Origin: Dactylorhiza incarnata
Taxonomy: Eukaryota; Streptophyta; Magnoliopsida; Asparagales; Orchidaceae
Direction of reading: 5' to 3'
Length of the DNA: 64,000 nt
NCBI GenBank assembly: GCA_033032865.1
Contig: JAWHQI010000996.1
Span: forward strand, 1 to 64,000
The notes under the pieces are model-generated. The model did no database searches. It saw nothing but the letters and a program-made list of their open reading frames with translations, and was not told the origin of the DNA. Below, one piece after another: positions 44,898-56,440 of the stretch. Positions within the stretch are counted from its first letter, which is position 1, and each line of letters opens with the position of its first letter. Position numbers and translations under genes: made by a program.

Positions 44898-46667
44898 TCA
44901 GTGTGAAATGTCTAGGATTCCCAATTCTAGCCTAAGCATAGAAAAATGGGAATCCGGTAACGGTTTAGTGAATATATCTGCTAGTTGATTATCCGTGCCT
45001 ATAAATGAAATTTTAATGTGGTTATTCTTAATATGATCTCTAATAAAATGATGTCTCACATCAATGTGTTTAAATCTTGAATGAAGTATGGGATTATTAG
45101 TTAAGTCTATAGCACTTTTATTATCACACTTTAATTCTACACTACTTTGTTGCATGCCAAAGTCTTGTAATGTTTGTGACATCCAAAGAGCTTGGGCACA
45201 ACAACTACCTAGTGCAATATATTCGGCCTCCGTAGTAGAGAGGGCAACAGAATTCTATTTCCTACTCTACCATGAAATAAGTGAAGGGTCGATAAAATGA
45301 CAAGTGCCACTAGTGCTTTTTCTATCTAAAGAACATCCCGCATAATCTGAATCCGAAAAGCCATGTAAAATAAAGGAATCATTATGAGGATACCATAATC
45401 CTAATTTAGATGTTCCTATAAGATATCGAAAGATGCGTTTCACCGCTTTTAAATGTGACTCTTTAGGATTAGCTTGAAATCTAGCACATAAACAAACGGC
45501 AAACATAATGTCAGGTCTAGATGCTGTTAAATATAATAAAGATCCTACCATGCTTCTATAAAGGGTTTGGTCAATTGAAACTCCACTTTCATCTTTTCCT
45601 AATTTTAGTGAAGCACTCATAGGAGTGTTTGCATGCTTAAGATTTTCAAATCCAAATCTTTTTAACATATCATGAATATATTTGGATTGACATATAAAAA
45701 TACCATCATGTTTTTGTGTAATTTGAAAACCTAGAAAATATGAAAGTTCTCCTACCATGCTCATTTCAAATTCATTTTTCATAATTTGAACTACTTCATT
45801 ACACAACTCTTCATTAGTGGCTCCAAAAATAATATCATCAACATAAATTTGCAAAATAACTAAATCATGATCAATTTGCTTAATGAAGAGTGTAGAATCG
45901 GCACTTCCTATTTTATAATTGTGCTTTAACAAATATTGAGTTAATCGATCATACCAAGCACGAGGCGCTTGTTTTAATCCATAAAGCGCTTTATCTAATT
46001 TATAAACATAATTTTGATATTTCTCATTTATAAAACCAGGGGGTTGTTCTACATAAACCTCTACTTTTATATACCCATTTAAAAATGCGGTTTTGACATC
46101 CATTTGATATAATTTAAATCTTTTAAAACAAGCAAATGCAAGAAATATCCTAACCACTTCTAATCTTGCTACGGGTGCAAAAGTTTCATCAAAATCTACC
46201 CCTTCAATTTGTGCATAACCTTTTGCAACTAATCTGGCTTTATTTCTAACAATTCTAGATTCACTATCCAGTTTATTTTTAAAAATCCACTTAACTCCAA
46301 CTACAGGATGATTTTTGGGTCGTTCTACAAGATTCCAAACCTTATTACGTTCAAATTGATTAAGTTCTTCATTCATAGCTAAAAACCAAAATTCATCATT
46401 TAAAGCGGTGGAAACATCTTTTGGTTCTATTTCAGAGACAAAGCAAAGGTTTGAAAATAAAACATGTAACGATGAACGAGTACTAACCCCTTTTTGCGGA
46501 TCTCTAATGATAAGCTCCTTTGGATGATCCTTTGAAAATCTCAATTCACTTGGAGGCACATATTCGTCTCTTTCTTCTTCTTCTCTATCTTCTTCTCTTT
46601 CTCCTTCTCTTTCTTCTTCTTTTTCTTCTTCATTTTCTCCAAGTTCTTCATCATCATTCTCCACCAA
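44898..46667 (-). pseudogene. Sire B reverse transcriptase and RNase H
   Basis: The frame 46667-45267 opens with a very acidic linker ([20 protein letters not shown]) and holds a complete-looking copia [84 protein letters not shown], catalytic YVDDIIFG (about 45830-45860), [10 protein letters not shown] and [17 protein letters not shown]. RNase H starts [19 protein letters not shown], then a TGA/TAG pair and a shift near 45240-45270 break it. The second half (ALGSCCAQALWMSQ, CDNKSAIDLTNNPILHSRFK, ADIFTKPL) ends at 44898. It would make cDNA; only the RNase H domain is broken. Confidence 0.93.
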
Positions 46668-46682
46668 AGGAAGGGGTTCATC

Positions 46683-47640
46683 TTATTTTCCTGTGATTTT
46701 CTTTTCTAAACATGAAACAAACTCATCAAACCTAACATGAATAGATTCTTCAACTATTTTTGTTCTTTTATTAAAAATCCTATAAGCTTTACTAGTTGAA
46801 GAATAGCCAATAAAAATACCTTCATCACATTTTTCATCAAATTTTCCTAAGGAATCTTTAGAATTCAAAAATAAAACATTTACAACCAAAAACTTTGAAA
46901 TAAGAAACATTTTGGTTTTTTACTAAAAAATAATTCATAAGGAGTTAATTTTAAAATAGGGCGAAGCATTACTCTATTAATTACATAACATGCCGTACTA
47001 ACCGCTTCAGCCCAAAAAAATTTTGGTAATTTAAACTCAGATAGCATCGTATGGGCTAACTCTTGAAGAGTTCTATTTTTCCTCTCCACTACACCATTTT
47101 GCTGTGGTGTGCGTGGTGCGGAAAATTCGTGTTTAATTCCTAACTCCGTACAAAAAGAAATAAACTTTTCATTTTCAAATTCTCCTCCATGATCTGATCG
47201 TATGCGTTTAATTTTTAACTCAAATTCATTTTGAATACGCAAACATAATTTTGAAAATTCTGAAAATGCATCGGATTTGGAGGTTAGAAATAAAGTCCAA
47301 CAAAAACGAGAATAATCATCAATCAATACAAATGTATATTTTCTACCTCCTAAGCTAGAAATTCCAATTGGCCCAAATAAATCCATATGTATTAATTGAA
47401 GTGGTCTAGTGGTAGAAATAATATTTTTACTTTTGAAAGATGATTTTAAGAATTTTCCTTTTTGGCAAGGCACACATAATGAAGAAGATAAATTTCCATT
47501 TAACAATGGTAAACATTTAATTAATTTATCTTTTGAAAGTTTTGTAATTAACTTGGCACTAGTATGTCCAAGTCGCCTATGCCATAATTCTAATTCATCA
47601 TTTTTTGATAAAAAAACATTTTAAAGTAGAATTTGAAAAA
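46683..47640 (-). pseudogene. Sire B integrase
   Basis: The zinc block LWHRRLGH...CVPCQKGK lies at about 47580-47460, then HMDLFGPIG (first Asp), IRSDHGGEFEN (second Asp) and QNGVVERKNRT (Glu), then the C-terminal KFDEKCDEGIFIGYSSTSKAYRIFN region. Frame changes: an extra T in a T-run near 47617, one near 46885-46905, and a stop near 46683 before RT. Integrase inserts element cDNA; the catalytic triad is still visible but the frame is broken three times. Confidence 0.92.
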
Positions 47641-47771
47641 TCAAGAAATTTAATCATATATACATTATGACATCTAGGTGCGGTAAAAACAATTTCATTT
47701 GTTTTAGAATTAATAATTTTGCACAAATTTGTAGAAGATTCAAATAAAACATCTAAACCCTTATCTCATAA

Positions 47772-48014
47772 TTAACTAATAGAAATCAAATTATGCTTTA
47801 ATCCTTCTACAAATAAAACATTTGAAATTGAAAAATTTTTATTACCCACAACTCCGATGCCGATGATTTTTCCTTTTCCATTATCTCTGAATGTAACAAC
47901 TCCTCCTTTTTTCATCTCCAGGCTAAGGAACTTCTCTTTATTGCCCTTCATGTGCTTTGAACAACCAGAGTCCAAGTACCACACGTCTTCTTTGTCCTTA
48001 GCCTGCCAACACAC
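47772..48014 (-). pseudogene. Sire B protease
   Basis: WYLDSGCSKHMKGNKEKF contains the D-S-G active site of copia-type aspartic proteases. The frame goes on through VVTFRDNGKGKIIGIG and VEGLKHNLISIS to a TAA at about 47772. Upstream, the sense strand reads a pyrimidine-rich ctcttctttctag immediately before the coding block. Confidence 0.9.
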
Positions 48015-48029
48015 CTAGAAAGAAGAGGT

Positions 48030-48540
48030 GAGTAAAGATCTGGTTACCCAAGTGGTTCCACCCATAGTATAGGTAGAAGCCTTAGGCACCCAGATTTTTT
48101 TAATTTTACTTTTTCCTTTCCTCCAGCAAGAGTCCGTAGTGTGACCAAATCTATTGCATTTGGCACATGTAATGTATTAAGAAGAGTATAACTTTTTTGG
48201 ACTTCTACTGGATGAGGATGCAGTATTAGACAATTTATTAACTTCAGAATTTTTAAAAGTAGATTTTTTGGACTTTTCGTTGTCGCCGGCGATAGTGGTT
48301 ATCGCCGGGCGATAGTTTCCTGGCGTGTATCCGAGTCCAAACCTTCCAGATCCATGGCATTGGTATCCTAAGATCATATCCAGTGATCTTCGGCCCATTC
48401 CAAATTTTTTCATGGCTAGCGTTAAGTCATGAATCTGGTTTCTCATTTATGTATTCTCGGATACTAGATTTACACATCTACGTTCAAAAGATTTCATTCC
48501 CTCATGGACTTTGGAAATTGAAGATTTCAGATCTCTCTCT
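48030..48540 (-). pseudogene. Sire B gag C-terminal region with second zinc knuckle
   Basis: After a shift near 48545-48560 the gag tail continues: a coiled-coil stretch (DLKSSISKVHEGMKSFERRC), a stop near 48447, MRNQIHDLTLAMKKFG, then past a TAA near 48178 a second knuckle CAKCNRFGHTTDSC (about 48165-48125) and KKIWVPKAST. Two zinc knuckles are typical of the Sire lineage. Confidence 0.82.
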
Positions 48541-49942
48541 AAAATCTCATCCTTTTTAGTAATAATTTTGTAGAATGAGATTTGGAAAGAGATTCTTCAA
48601 GTTCTTTAATTCTTCCCAAAACGTGATCACACTCTTGGCAAGAAATTTTTCCTTTTCCAATAGTCTTAATTTCATTTAACAATTTTTTGTTTTCGTTAAG
48701 CAAAATTTTATTTTCAGATTTAAGAAGATCATTATCTTTTAAACTCTTTTCAAAAAATTTGCAAGTCTTTAAAAATTCAGAAAATAATTCATCGTAGGTT
48801 GGAGGAGTTACCTCAGTGTCACTTTGGGCACTGCATTCGTCATCAGATATGATGCTCTTTCCCATTAAGCACATGTTGGCCTCCTCTTCTTTGCTTGAGC
48901 TTGAACTGCTTGCATCCTCAGAAATAGTATCATCCCATGTTTCCGCCTTCAGCACCTTCCTCTTCCCTTTGTGCTTCTTTTCTTTAAGTTCTTTCAAGTA
49001 CTTTGGACACTTGCTTCGGATGTGTCCTAACTTCTTGCAGTGATAGCACTCCGGTGGCGGTCTCTCTTCCTCCTCATCGTCTTCCTTTCCTTTTTTCTTC
49101 CTAAACGTCTCCTTCTTAAAATACTTCTTAAATGAATTCCTCCTCTCTGGATTTTTCATAAATTTTCTAAACTTTCTAACAAATAAATTTTCCTCATCTT
49201 CTTCGTCCTCCTCAGAATCACTACTTTCCTCCTTCTTAGATCTTAGAGCCAATCCCTTCTTCTTTGGCTCCATATACTCTTGTTGTTGAATTTTCAATTC
49301 AACTTCATGAGTTTTCAAGTTCCCAATCAGGCTTTCAATATTAAGAGCTTTAAGATCATGAGATTCAGAAATAGCCGTCACTTTGGGATTGAATTTAGGG
49401 GGGAGAGATCTAAGAAGTTTTCTTACCAAATCACCATTTGAGAAATTTTTTCCTAACACTTTTGAGTCATTTACTATCTTAGTGAATCTTGTGTACATGG
49501 TATCCACATCCTCATCTACCTCCATCCTGAACTTTTCGAATTCTGACTCCAATTGGAAAAGCTTTGAGTCCTTCACCTGCGAGGTACCTTCATGAGTAAT
49601 TTCCAATAAATTCCAAATTTCATATGCAGTTTGACATGCGCAGGTCCTATTAAATTCAGTTTTATCAAGAGCACAAAATAATGCGTTCATTGCTTTTGCA
49701 TTATTTTTGCATTTTAATTTGTCCTGGTCATCCCATTTATCTTTGGGTTTCTCCATGACAATATCAACAATTGTAAAAGTAGGATGATTATAATTTGTTT
49801 CAACCATATTCCATACTTCAATATCTAATGATATTAAAAAACATATCATCCTAGTTTTCCAATAATTATAATCGGAACCCGTAAATAATGGTGGTCTAGT
49901 TATTCCTTGCCCCTCGGAAAATGCATGATCATGGTGTGCCAT
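48541..49942 (-). CDS. Sire B gag (capsid and first zinc knuckle)
   Basis: An open 467-codon frame starts MAHHDHAFSEGQGITRPPLF at 49942, 38 bases inside the primer site. The gag core runs from about residue 15 to 240 (SDYNYWKTRM, LDIEVWNMVE, AMNALFCALD, EIWNLLEITHEGTSQVKDSK, LVRKLLRSLPPKFNPKV, LKTHEVELKIQ). Then come a mixed-charge linker, zinc knuckle CYHCKKLGHIRSKC (about residues 300-313), an acidic Ser-rich stretch and the start of a coiled coil. The frame is lost at the end by a shift, so the true tail lies in 48030-48540. Gag forms virus-like particles and packages RNA. The main body is intact, unlike the Sire A copy. Confidence 0.92.
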
Positions 49943-49980
49943 AAATCCAGGTGGTTAAACCTTATAAGGAATTAACCTAC

Positions 49981-49993
49981 CTCTGATACCACT
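49981..49993 (-). other. Primer binding site of Sire B (tRNA-iMet)
   Basis: On the - strand agtggtatcagag directly follows the 5' LTR end. Confidence 0.92.
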
Positions 49994-51253
49994 TGTTGGA
50001 TCTTGTGGCGCCCTTAGAGGGGGGGGGGGGGGTGAATAATGGGCCTTTTTAAATTATGAATTTTTACTTAAGAATTTTCAAAACAAATTTTGCTTTTCTA
50101 AAAATCACTTATAAAATTTTACAAACTATGAAATTTTTAAATTAGTTCAAACACAAATTTCTTAAGTTAAAGATTAAGCAACCAAATTTGCAATTAAAGA
50201 AAAAGCATAATTTTTTAATCATGAAATTCTCATACAATAAAAATGATCTTAACAATGCTTAAGATCAAGGCATAAATAAGATAATAAACTTTTGACAATT
50301 TTTGTTTACCAATCCTTCTCCCAAGGATCGGAAGGCTATCACTTGTCTTTCCCTAGACCAAGCCCAAGCCTATCCTCTAGATCTTCCCAAGATCTAGACG
50401 TAGCACATAAGGCCACGATTTCCTACCAAGCCACGCAAGGACTTGGACGCTCCGCACAAGGAAGCGATTTTCCCCTAAGCCACGCAAGGACTTAGACGTC
50501 GCACGCAAGACGACGATTTCTACAGTGATTACAAGATGAATGTAAATATAAATGAAATACAAAATAAAAACCCCCTTTAAAATTTCTGGACCGAAGCAGC
50601 GAAGAATCCTTGAGAAAATCTCCTTGGAACGCATGTACAATCTTCGGCTTCACTCTCTCTTTTCTTCTCCAAGGATGGGGATTTTCGTTCTCTGGAGCTC
50701 TCTAGACGATAACACTCAGGAAGAAAGCTTGAAGGTCTGAAAGCTTGAAATCCACAAAGTTCTGAACCCTTTTAATAAAAAAGAGCTATCGCCGTCCGTT
50801 AGCTAGGTATCGCCAGAATCCGATATCTCCAGAGGCTGCCACGTGTCCCACTAATTCGAAGTTTCTGCGCGAAGTGGAGGTCGTGGGTGAGACGTGGGCT
50901 GTCGGATATACGATAGCACTATCGGATATCCGTTAGCTTGCATAACTGCTGCACGTCTTGGAGTTACGGGAAGATCGTGCACTGTCGGAAATCCGTTACT
51001 GTTGTCGGAAATCCGATAGCTCTAAATCGTCGAGTAGAGATCGGAAAATGGAAGAAATCGTGCGCTGTCGGAAATCCGATACTGCTATGGTAAATCCGAT
51101 AGCTCCAATTTCTGGAAAATCATTATTTTGCTCCAATTGAAAACATGTTATTCTTGCACCTGTTATCTGCACACCATTAATCAAAAATAGGATCAAATAC
51201 ATTCAGGATTTGTTATTCTCAAACCGGACGAGTGCGGAACGCATGCTCCAACA
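49994..51253 (-). repeat. 5' LTR of Sire B
   Basis: 1260 bp, uninterrupted. In sense it starts TGTTGGAGCATGCG at 51253 and ends GGATCCAACA-type at 49994. A 14-base G run (+ strand 50019-50032) is longer than in the 3' LTR copy. The cggatatccg / tgtcggaaatccg cluster is at 50787-51106, and a TATA-like ttattaaaag on the - strand lies near 50768-50778, just downstream in the sense direction. Confidence 0.95.
50787..51106 (-). repeat. cggatatccg / tgtcggaaatccg array in the Sire B LTR
   Basis: About ten words of the type ctatcggatatccg, tgtcggaaatccgata or tatcgcc..ccgtta occur in pairs 15-25 bp apart, four pairs in 320 bp. cggatatccg is a perfect palindrome. The same words bracket the accessory ORF. 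Confidence 0.93.
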
Positions 51254-51258
51254 CAAGT
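51254..51258. other. Target site duplication of Sire B, right copy
   Basis: CAAGT, identical to 29611-29615. Confidence 0.95.
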
Positions 51259-52260
51259 AGGCTTCGAACATATGCTTCATCAGACTCATGAATGCGGATG
51301 GCACATTCGTGACCCCAAAAGGCATCACCGTGAACTCAAATAAGCCATTGCGTGAGCTGAATGTCGTCTTTGGTATATCCTCTTCCTAGATCCTCAGTTG
51401 ATGATATCCCGATCTCAGATCGAGTTTGGAGAACCAGTGGGCTCCCTGAAGCTGATCAAATAACTCGTCGATCCTCAGTAGTGGATAAGTATTCTGCACG
51501 GTCAGTCGGTTCAGCTCCCAATAGTCTATGCAGAGTCGAAGCGACCCGTCCTTCTTCTTCACAAATAGCACTAGAGCTCCCCATGACGATGAGCTCGGCC
51601 TAACAAATCCTGACTCCACTAGCTCTTAGAGCTGAGTGCAGAACTAAATCATCTCCTTGGGTGCCATCCGGTATTGTTCCCGAGACACAAGCCTGACTCC
51701 GGGTACTAGCTAGATCTGGAAGTCCATGTCTCATCGTGGAAGTAGTCTGGGCAACTTTTCTAGGAATACATCGGAAAAGTCCCGAACTACGGGGATGTCG
51801 ACCATGGAGGCCTCCGCCTCTACCATCCCAAAGCAGACCAAATACACCTCATCTCCCTGATGTTGGGCTTTAACAACCTGAATAGAGGATAATAAAATAC
51901 GGGAAATGGGTCTAATACCTTCTACTACCACCTCAGAGTCATCATGCTTCAGTACGATCTTCTTTGTCGAGCAGTCGATCCTGGCATGGTTCCCGTATAG
52001 CCAGTTCATGCCCAGGCTCAAATCAAAATCTGGCATCTTTAGGCGTGTCGCCGGTGCCTCAAATGTCTTTCCTCCAATCTCCACCACCATGTTGCACTTG
52101 GCGCACGTCTCTATCTCTTACCCGTCTGGTAGTCGCACCTTCCGGTGGATTCCGTCGAAGTGCTAAACTTGATCCAGGTCATGTACAAACTCCTCCAAGA
52201 TGAACGAGTGTAAAGCACCCGTGTTGAACAAATTGTATGCACGTTTGCCATAGACAAACA
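51259..52260 (-). pseudogene. Gypsy 3 protease and N-terminal reverse transcriptase
   Basis: RT N-terminal blocks on the - strand: [27 protein letters not shown] region (about 51560-51619), [30 protein letters not shown] and [15 protein letters not shown], then after a shift near 51385 the block leading to the insertion site. Protease region 51731-52250: FNTGALHSFI where DTGASHSFI is expected, so the catalytic Asp is replaced by Asn, then MPDFDLSLGMNWLYGNHARIDC. Stops near 52090, 52165 and 51730. It is the 5' continuation of the 28690-29615 piece. The 95-bp intron-like segment lies upstream of it. Confidence 0.9.
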
Positions 52261-52355
52261 CTATGCATGGGGTGGTTTTGTTATTTGGGTTATAAGTTTA
52301 ATAAAATAAATGTTTTGCAGGGTACTATGTAATTTTAAAGAAAATATTACAGTAC
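52261..52355 (-). other. 95-bp intron-like insert between gag and protease of gypsy 3
   Basis: On the - strand the coding blocks stop at catcacag and resume at tgtttgtctatgg. The AT-rich segment between starts GTACTG and ends GCATAG, so it obeys GT-AG. It also contains a hairpin on the + strand, ggtact at gtaat ... attac agtacc (52321-52356). Whether it is an intron or a small insertion cannot be told here. Confidence 0.5.
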
Positions 52356-52641
52356 CTGTGATGACATCCTCGGGGTTCCTCTCCGGGGCTAAATCCAGAG
52401 CATATACTTGCTCTGGCCTTGGACCTCTTCTGTGATGTCTCCGACCCAGACCTCATCCTCTGCCTCGGCCCTGGTGTGCTGGTGCTGGAGGGGCTGGTGG
52501 AGGGGGAGTAGGAGGTGGATGGAATAGCTGGGGGCAATTGGCCCTGATGTGCCCCGGCTGGTGGCATCCTAAGCATACTACGGGGCAGAATCATCTATCA
52601 TCGTGTCTCGGTGGCTCCTGAATCTGCAATGGTGGAGTAAC
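52356..52641 (-). pseudogene. Gypsy 3 gag C-terminus with zinc knuckle
   Basis: Reading on the - strand, CLGCHQPGHIRANC (about 52575-52535) is a CCHC knuckle, followed by a Pro-rich linker (PPPTPPPPAPPAP) and the approach to protease. A TGA precedes the knuckle near 52590 and a TAG follows. The region is interrupted at 52641 by copia 3 and continues at 59131. Confidence 0.85.
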
Positions 52642-53298
52642 TGTTAAGATTTTTGATTTGAATCGTTTAGGAGTAAGCAGGAGTTGTATCAACTGAGTTA
52701 AAGCCAAACAACCACAATGACACATAGCAACACAAGAAACTTTATTGAAACACAATCTTCATTTACATTGCGAGGAATACATGGCGAGACATGATTCATC
52801 AGAATCATGGAGACGAGAAGAACCAAACACACCAAAACAAATCTGGCGGCTAGACAAGCTGAGACCGCACAGACCGCTCGACTCCAGAAGTCGCCCGGGT
52901 TGACCTGAGATCGCACGAACAGAAACCGGACAGACTGCCAGCACTGCAAGACCGCACCTCAGACCGCAAGAACTGGAGCTTATTGGAACGAAGAACTGAA
53001 GTTGTCGCCAGACCGCAACTCAGATCACCTAACCGCTGAAGGTCGCCTGATCGCTGAGCTCGCTGCGAACAGCACAAGAATGAACATAAACCAGTTCGCA
53101 GACAGACCGCTGCCGAACTATTTATTCTAGCCGCTGGGAATCACCAAGGAAGAAGACCTCAACCTGCTGATCGCAAACCTGCGAACACAACAAATAGTCA
53201 GCTCGCTTCCGAGACCGCCCGACCTCAAAGTGAGACCGTACGAATTAACCCAGGCTCAGTTCTTACAGTTCTCGTTAGGAATGACGGGCCCTGCACCT

Positions 53299-53309
53299 CT
53301 ATTTATAGG
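53299..53309 (-). promoter_or_regulatory. TATA box of copia 3
   Basis: ctataaataga on the - strand, within the LTR and immediately downstream of the motif array. Confidence 0.7.
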
Positions 53310-53384
53310 CGGGTACATGGATGTCGTCACCGCACAGGAGAGATACAATCACCACACGTTAGATCGCCAGCGGTCTCATAAGGA

Positions 53385-53790
53385 AGACCGCGCGATCAGA
53401 CCTCTTGGACGATATCCCGACCAAGACGCAGATCAGCAGACAAGATCGCGCACAGGTCGCGCGAACACGAGACCGCGCACAAGTCGCGCGGTCACTTAGG
53501 TACTCCTTCCTTAGACCACCAGGAGCAAACCAAGAACCATCTGGCCGACTTCAGACAAGTCGCCAGATCGCCAAGACAGACCGCCCGGATAGACGGTCAT
53601 ATAAGAACAACCCGCCCGGTCTTCCAACAAGGAAGACAGGCCAACCAGCAGATCAACTCGGGAACAGACCGCAGCTACAAAGAACAAACCGACAGAACCA
53701 GGAGTCCGCCAGAACAGACCGGCAGAGTCAGACTGGCAGAATACAAGCACAGACCACGCGGTCTCGGCGGTCTCCCAAAAAATAGACTGC
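53385..53790 (-). repeat. gaccgcgc / gcgcggtc array upstream of the copia 3 TATA box
   Basis: Roughly twenty agaccgc or gcggtct words in both orientations. gaccgcgc-acaagtc-gcgcggtc near 53471-53493 has perfect 8-bp arms. The array is copied at 58670-59090 in the other LTR, where one arm is altered. Confidence 0.9.
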
Positions 53791-53819
53791 CCAGTCTCCT
53801 CCACTTCACTTCAAAAAAT

Positions 53820-56440
53820 TCAACACTCCCCCTTGAAGTGGGAAGTGGAGACTAGCCCGAGTAAACTCCGCAACCGTGTAAACGGTCCCTTCGCCAGCGG
53901 CTTTGTGAATATGTCTGCGACATTGTCCGCACTCCAAACATGCTCGGCCATAAGAGATCCTCCTAACACCTTTTCACGAATGAAATGGTGCTCAATCAAA
54001 ATATGTTTGGTCCTCGTGTGACAGACTGGATTATTAACCAGCTTGAGAGCACTCTCATTGTCCCCGCGTAGCATAGGGGACCTCGAACCTCCTCATGAAC
54101 GTCATTCACCAACCTCCTGAGCCAAACGGCTTCCTGAGCTGCCAAGGCCGAAGCCTTGTACTCCGCTTCTGTGGTAGATACGGACACCGAGTCCTGCTTT
54201 TTGCTGCACCAAGAGATAGCTGTGGGGCCCGTCATAAAGAGATAACCAGACGTTGATCTCCGATCATCCACGTCTCCCCCGTAGTCAGCATCCATGTATC
54301 CATGCAACTCCAAGCTTGACCCTCTCCTAAATAGGAGGCCCAAATCAGAGGTCGACTTCACATATTTCAGAATCCCTTTTGCCGCCAGAAGATGAGGCTT
54401 CCGTGGCTCTGTCAAGTAAATCAGGCTCCCAACCAGAGCTCGGAACACCAACGGATCTGATAGAACTCTTCCCTCATCCTTCCGAAGTTTATGATGTTGT
54501 TCTAGAGGTATAGAGCTGCTCTTCCCTTCTTCCATGCCAAATCGTTGAAAGATCCTCTCCGCATATCCTTCCTGAGAAACGAGCACTCCGCTCTCCCGCC
54601 TCTGGACCTCGAGTCCAAGGAAATGGTGAAGCTCCCCCAGATCCTTCATCTCGAACCTGATAGCAAGCTCAGCTCTCAGCCTTGCTACTGCCTCCTTCAA
54701 GTTCCCGGTGACAATCATGTCATCCACATACAGCAACACAATAACCCGAAGCGGCCCCTCCTTCTTGACAAACAAGCTAGAATCAGAGTTTGAAGCAAAG
54801 AACCTGCAGAATAAGAGATACTCCGCGATCTTTCCATACCACGCCCGAGGCGCTTGCTTCAACCCATATACGGCCTTCTTCAGTTTGCATACGTAGTCCG
54901 GACGATCCTCTGAGATGAAACCCGGCGGCTGTATCATGAAGATATCCTTGTCAATCTCTCTGTATAAGAAAGCATTCTTAACATCAAGCTGCCAAATCTC
55001 CCATCCACAAGATGCCACCAAAGCAATAACAAAGCTGACCGAAGTCATCTTTGCCACTGGACTAAACGTCTCATCATAATCTTCACCATACTGCTGTGAG
55101 AACCCGCGAGCTACAAGGCGAGCCTTGTATCTCTCGATCGTGCCGTCAGCTTTCTTCTTGAGCTTGTAAACCCATTTGCATGTTACAGGGGCAATGCCCT
55201 TAGGTCTGGGCACTAGTGACCAAGTCTCATTCTTCCTGAGAGCATCCATCTCTTCTTGCATAGCAATATCCCACTGCTTCACGCCTTTAGCTTTCTCAAA
55301 GCTCGACGGCTCCCTCTCATCCAAGGGATCAGCAAAGAAACATGAGACGAAGCTCACCATGTTTCCTCCTGTGTATCGATCTGGTGGCTTGATAGTCCTC
55401 TTCGACCTCCTAAGAGGTTGCACCTGACTAACCACCTCCTCAGCTGCTTCTTCTGTGCAAGCTCCTCTTCCAGACGAACTTGGAGCATCGCTCCCCCTAC
55501 TTCCAGAACCTGAAGCCTCCATCTCAGAGCTTGACATAGCTGGAGCTCCTGGTGAAACAGGCAACTCTACTTGAAGACTTCCCGCAGCTTTTCCTGCTTC
55601 ATCAACCCTGCTCTCCGGTAGTTCAACTACTGAACTCCCCTTGTAAGAAGTTACTTCATCGAACACCACATCCCAAGATACCACTGATCTCCGTGTCTCA
55701 GGATCCATGCATCTCCATCCTTTCTTCCGCTCATCATACCCAAAAAAGACTAGCTTCCTTGCTTTCACATCTAGCTTTGTCCGAAGAGCATCAGGAATAT
55801 GCACATAGCAGGTTGATCCGAACACCCGAAGGTGAGCAACACTCGGTTTCTTCTTGAACATCAGTTCGTGAGGGGTCTTCATATTGATAGGACTTAGAGG
55901 CATTCTGTTGATGACATAAGCCGCACAAGACATTCCCTCCGCCCAAAAGGACTTTGGGATACTCTTGGCATGAAGCCAACATTTGCAAGTTTCCGTCAGA
56001 TGATGGATTTTCCTCTCCGCAACGCCATTCTGCTGTGGAGTATGGGCACAAGTGAGCTCTCTCCGAACGCCATGTTTCCTGCAAAAACTTGAGAACTCAC
56101 CAGAGGTGAACTCCCCACCATTGTCAGTTCTCAATTTCTTCACCCGCAGTCCTAACCGACCTTCCACCAGCTCTTTGAACTCCACAAACTTCGCAAAGGA
56201 TTCCGACTTCTCTTTCAAAAAATACACCCAGACATATCTGGTGTAATCGTCAATCAACACCAACATATATCTATTGCCTCCAAGGCTTGGGGTGGCTGTC
56301 GGTCCCATCAAATCACCGTGGATGCACTCCAACGGCGCTTTGCATCTAGTTTGCGATTTATGAAATGGAAGTCGATGAGACTTACCAAACTAACATCCAG
56401 CACAAACATGACCGTCTCCAAAATAGGACAAGCTAGGCAA
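53820..56440 (-). pseudogene. Copia 3 integrase, reverse transcriptase and RNase H
   Basis: A 778-codon frame (56332-53996) covers the integrase core (DLMGPT, LRTDNGGEFTSGEF, QNGVAERKIHHL), the connection LVFFGYDERKKGWRCMDPE, and RT: KWVYKLKKKADG, YKARLVARGFSQQYGEDYDE, APVAKMTS-type [38 protein letters not shown], catalytic YVDDMIVTG and ELHHFLGLEVQ. RNase H follows: MDADYGGDVDDRRSTSGYLF, VSTTEAEYKASALAAQEAVW. A shift near 54070 moves the last block (RGDNESALKLVNNPVCHTRTK, ADIFTKPLAKGPF) to another frame, ending near 53820. Upstream, a TAG at 56390-56392 follows the integrase CAGC zinc motif, where glutamine is usual. Only three lesions separate gag-pol from being open. Confidence 0.94.
53826..53838 (-). 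other. Polypurine tract of copia 3
   Basis: On the - strand cttcaagggggag directly precedes the 3' LTR. Confidence 0.85.

Larger units (their letters stand above)
29616..51253 (-). mobile_element. Sire B: Sire-type Ty1/copia element, nested in gypsy 3 and carrying Sire C
   Basis: 5' LTR 49994-51253, primer site 49981-49993, gag, protease, integrase, RT and RNase H on the - strand, an antisense accessory ORF, polypurine tract 41576-41588 and a 3' LTR (29616-30461 plus 41166-41575) split by Sire C. Without Sire C it is about 10.9 kb, usual for the lineage. CAAGT duplications flank it and the disrupted gypsy 3 RT frame is continuous across them. Confidence 0.96.
52642..53825 (-). repeat. 3' LTR of copia 3
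   Basis: In sense it begins TGTTGAATTTTTTGAAG (at 53825) and ends TCTTAACA (52642). A TATA box (- strand ctataaataga, about 53299-53309) divides two motif clusters: gaccgcgc / gcgcggtc-rich DNA at 53385-53790, upstream in sense, and agaccgc-rich DNA at 52860-53230 downstream. Confidence 0.95.
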
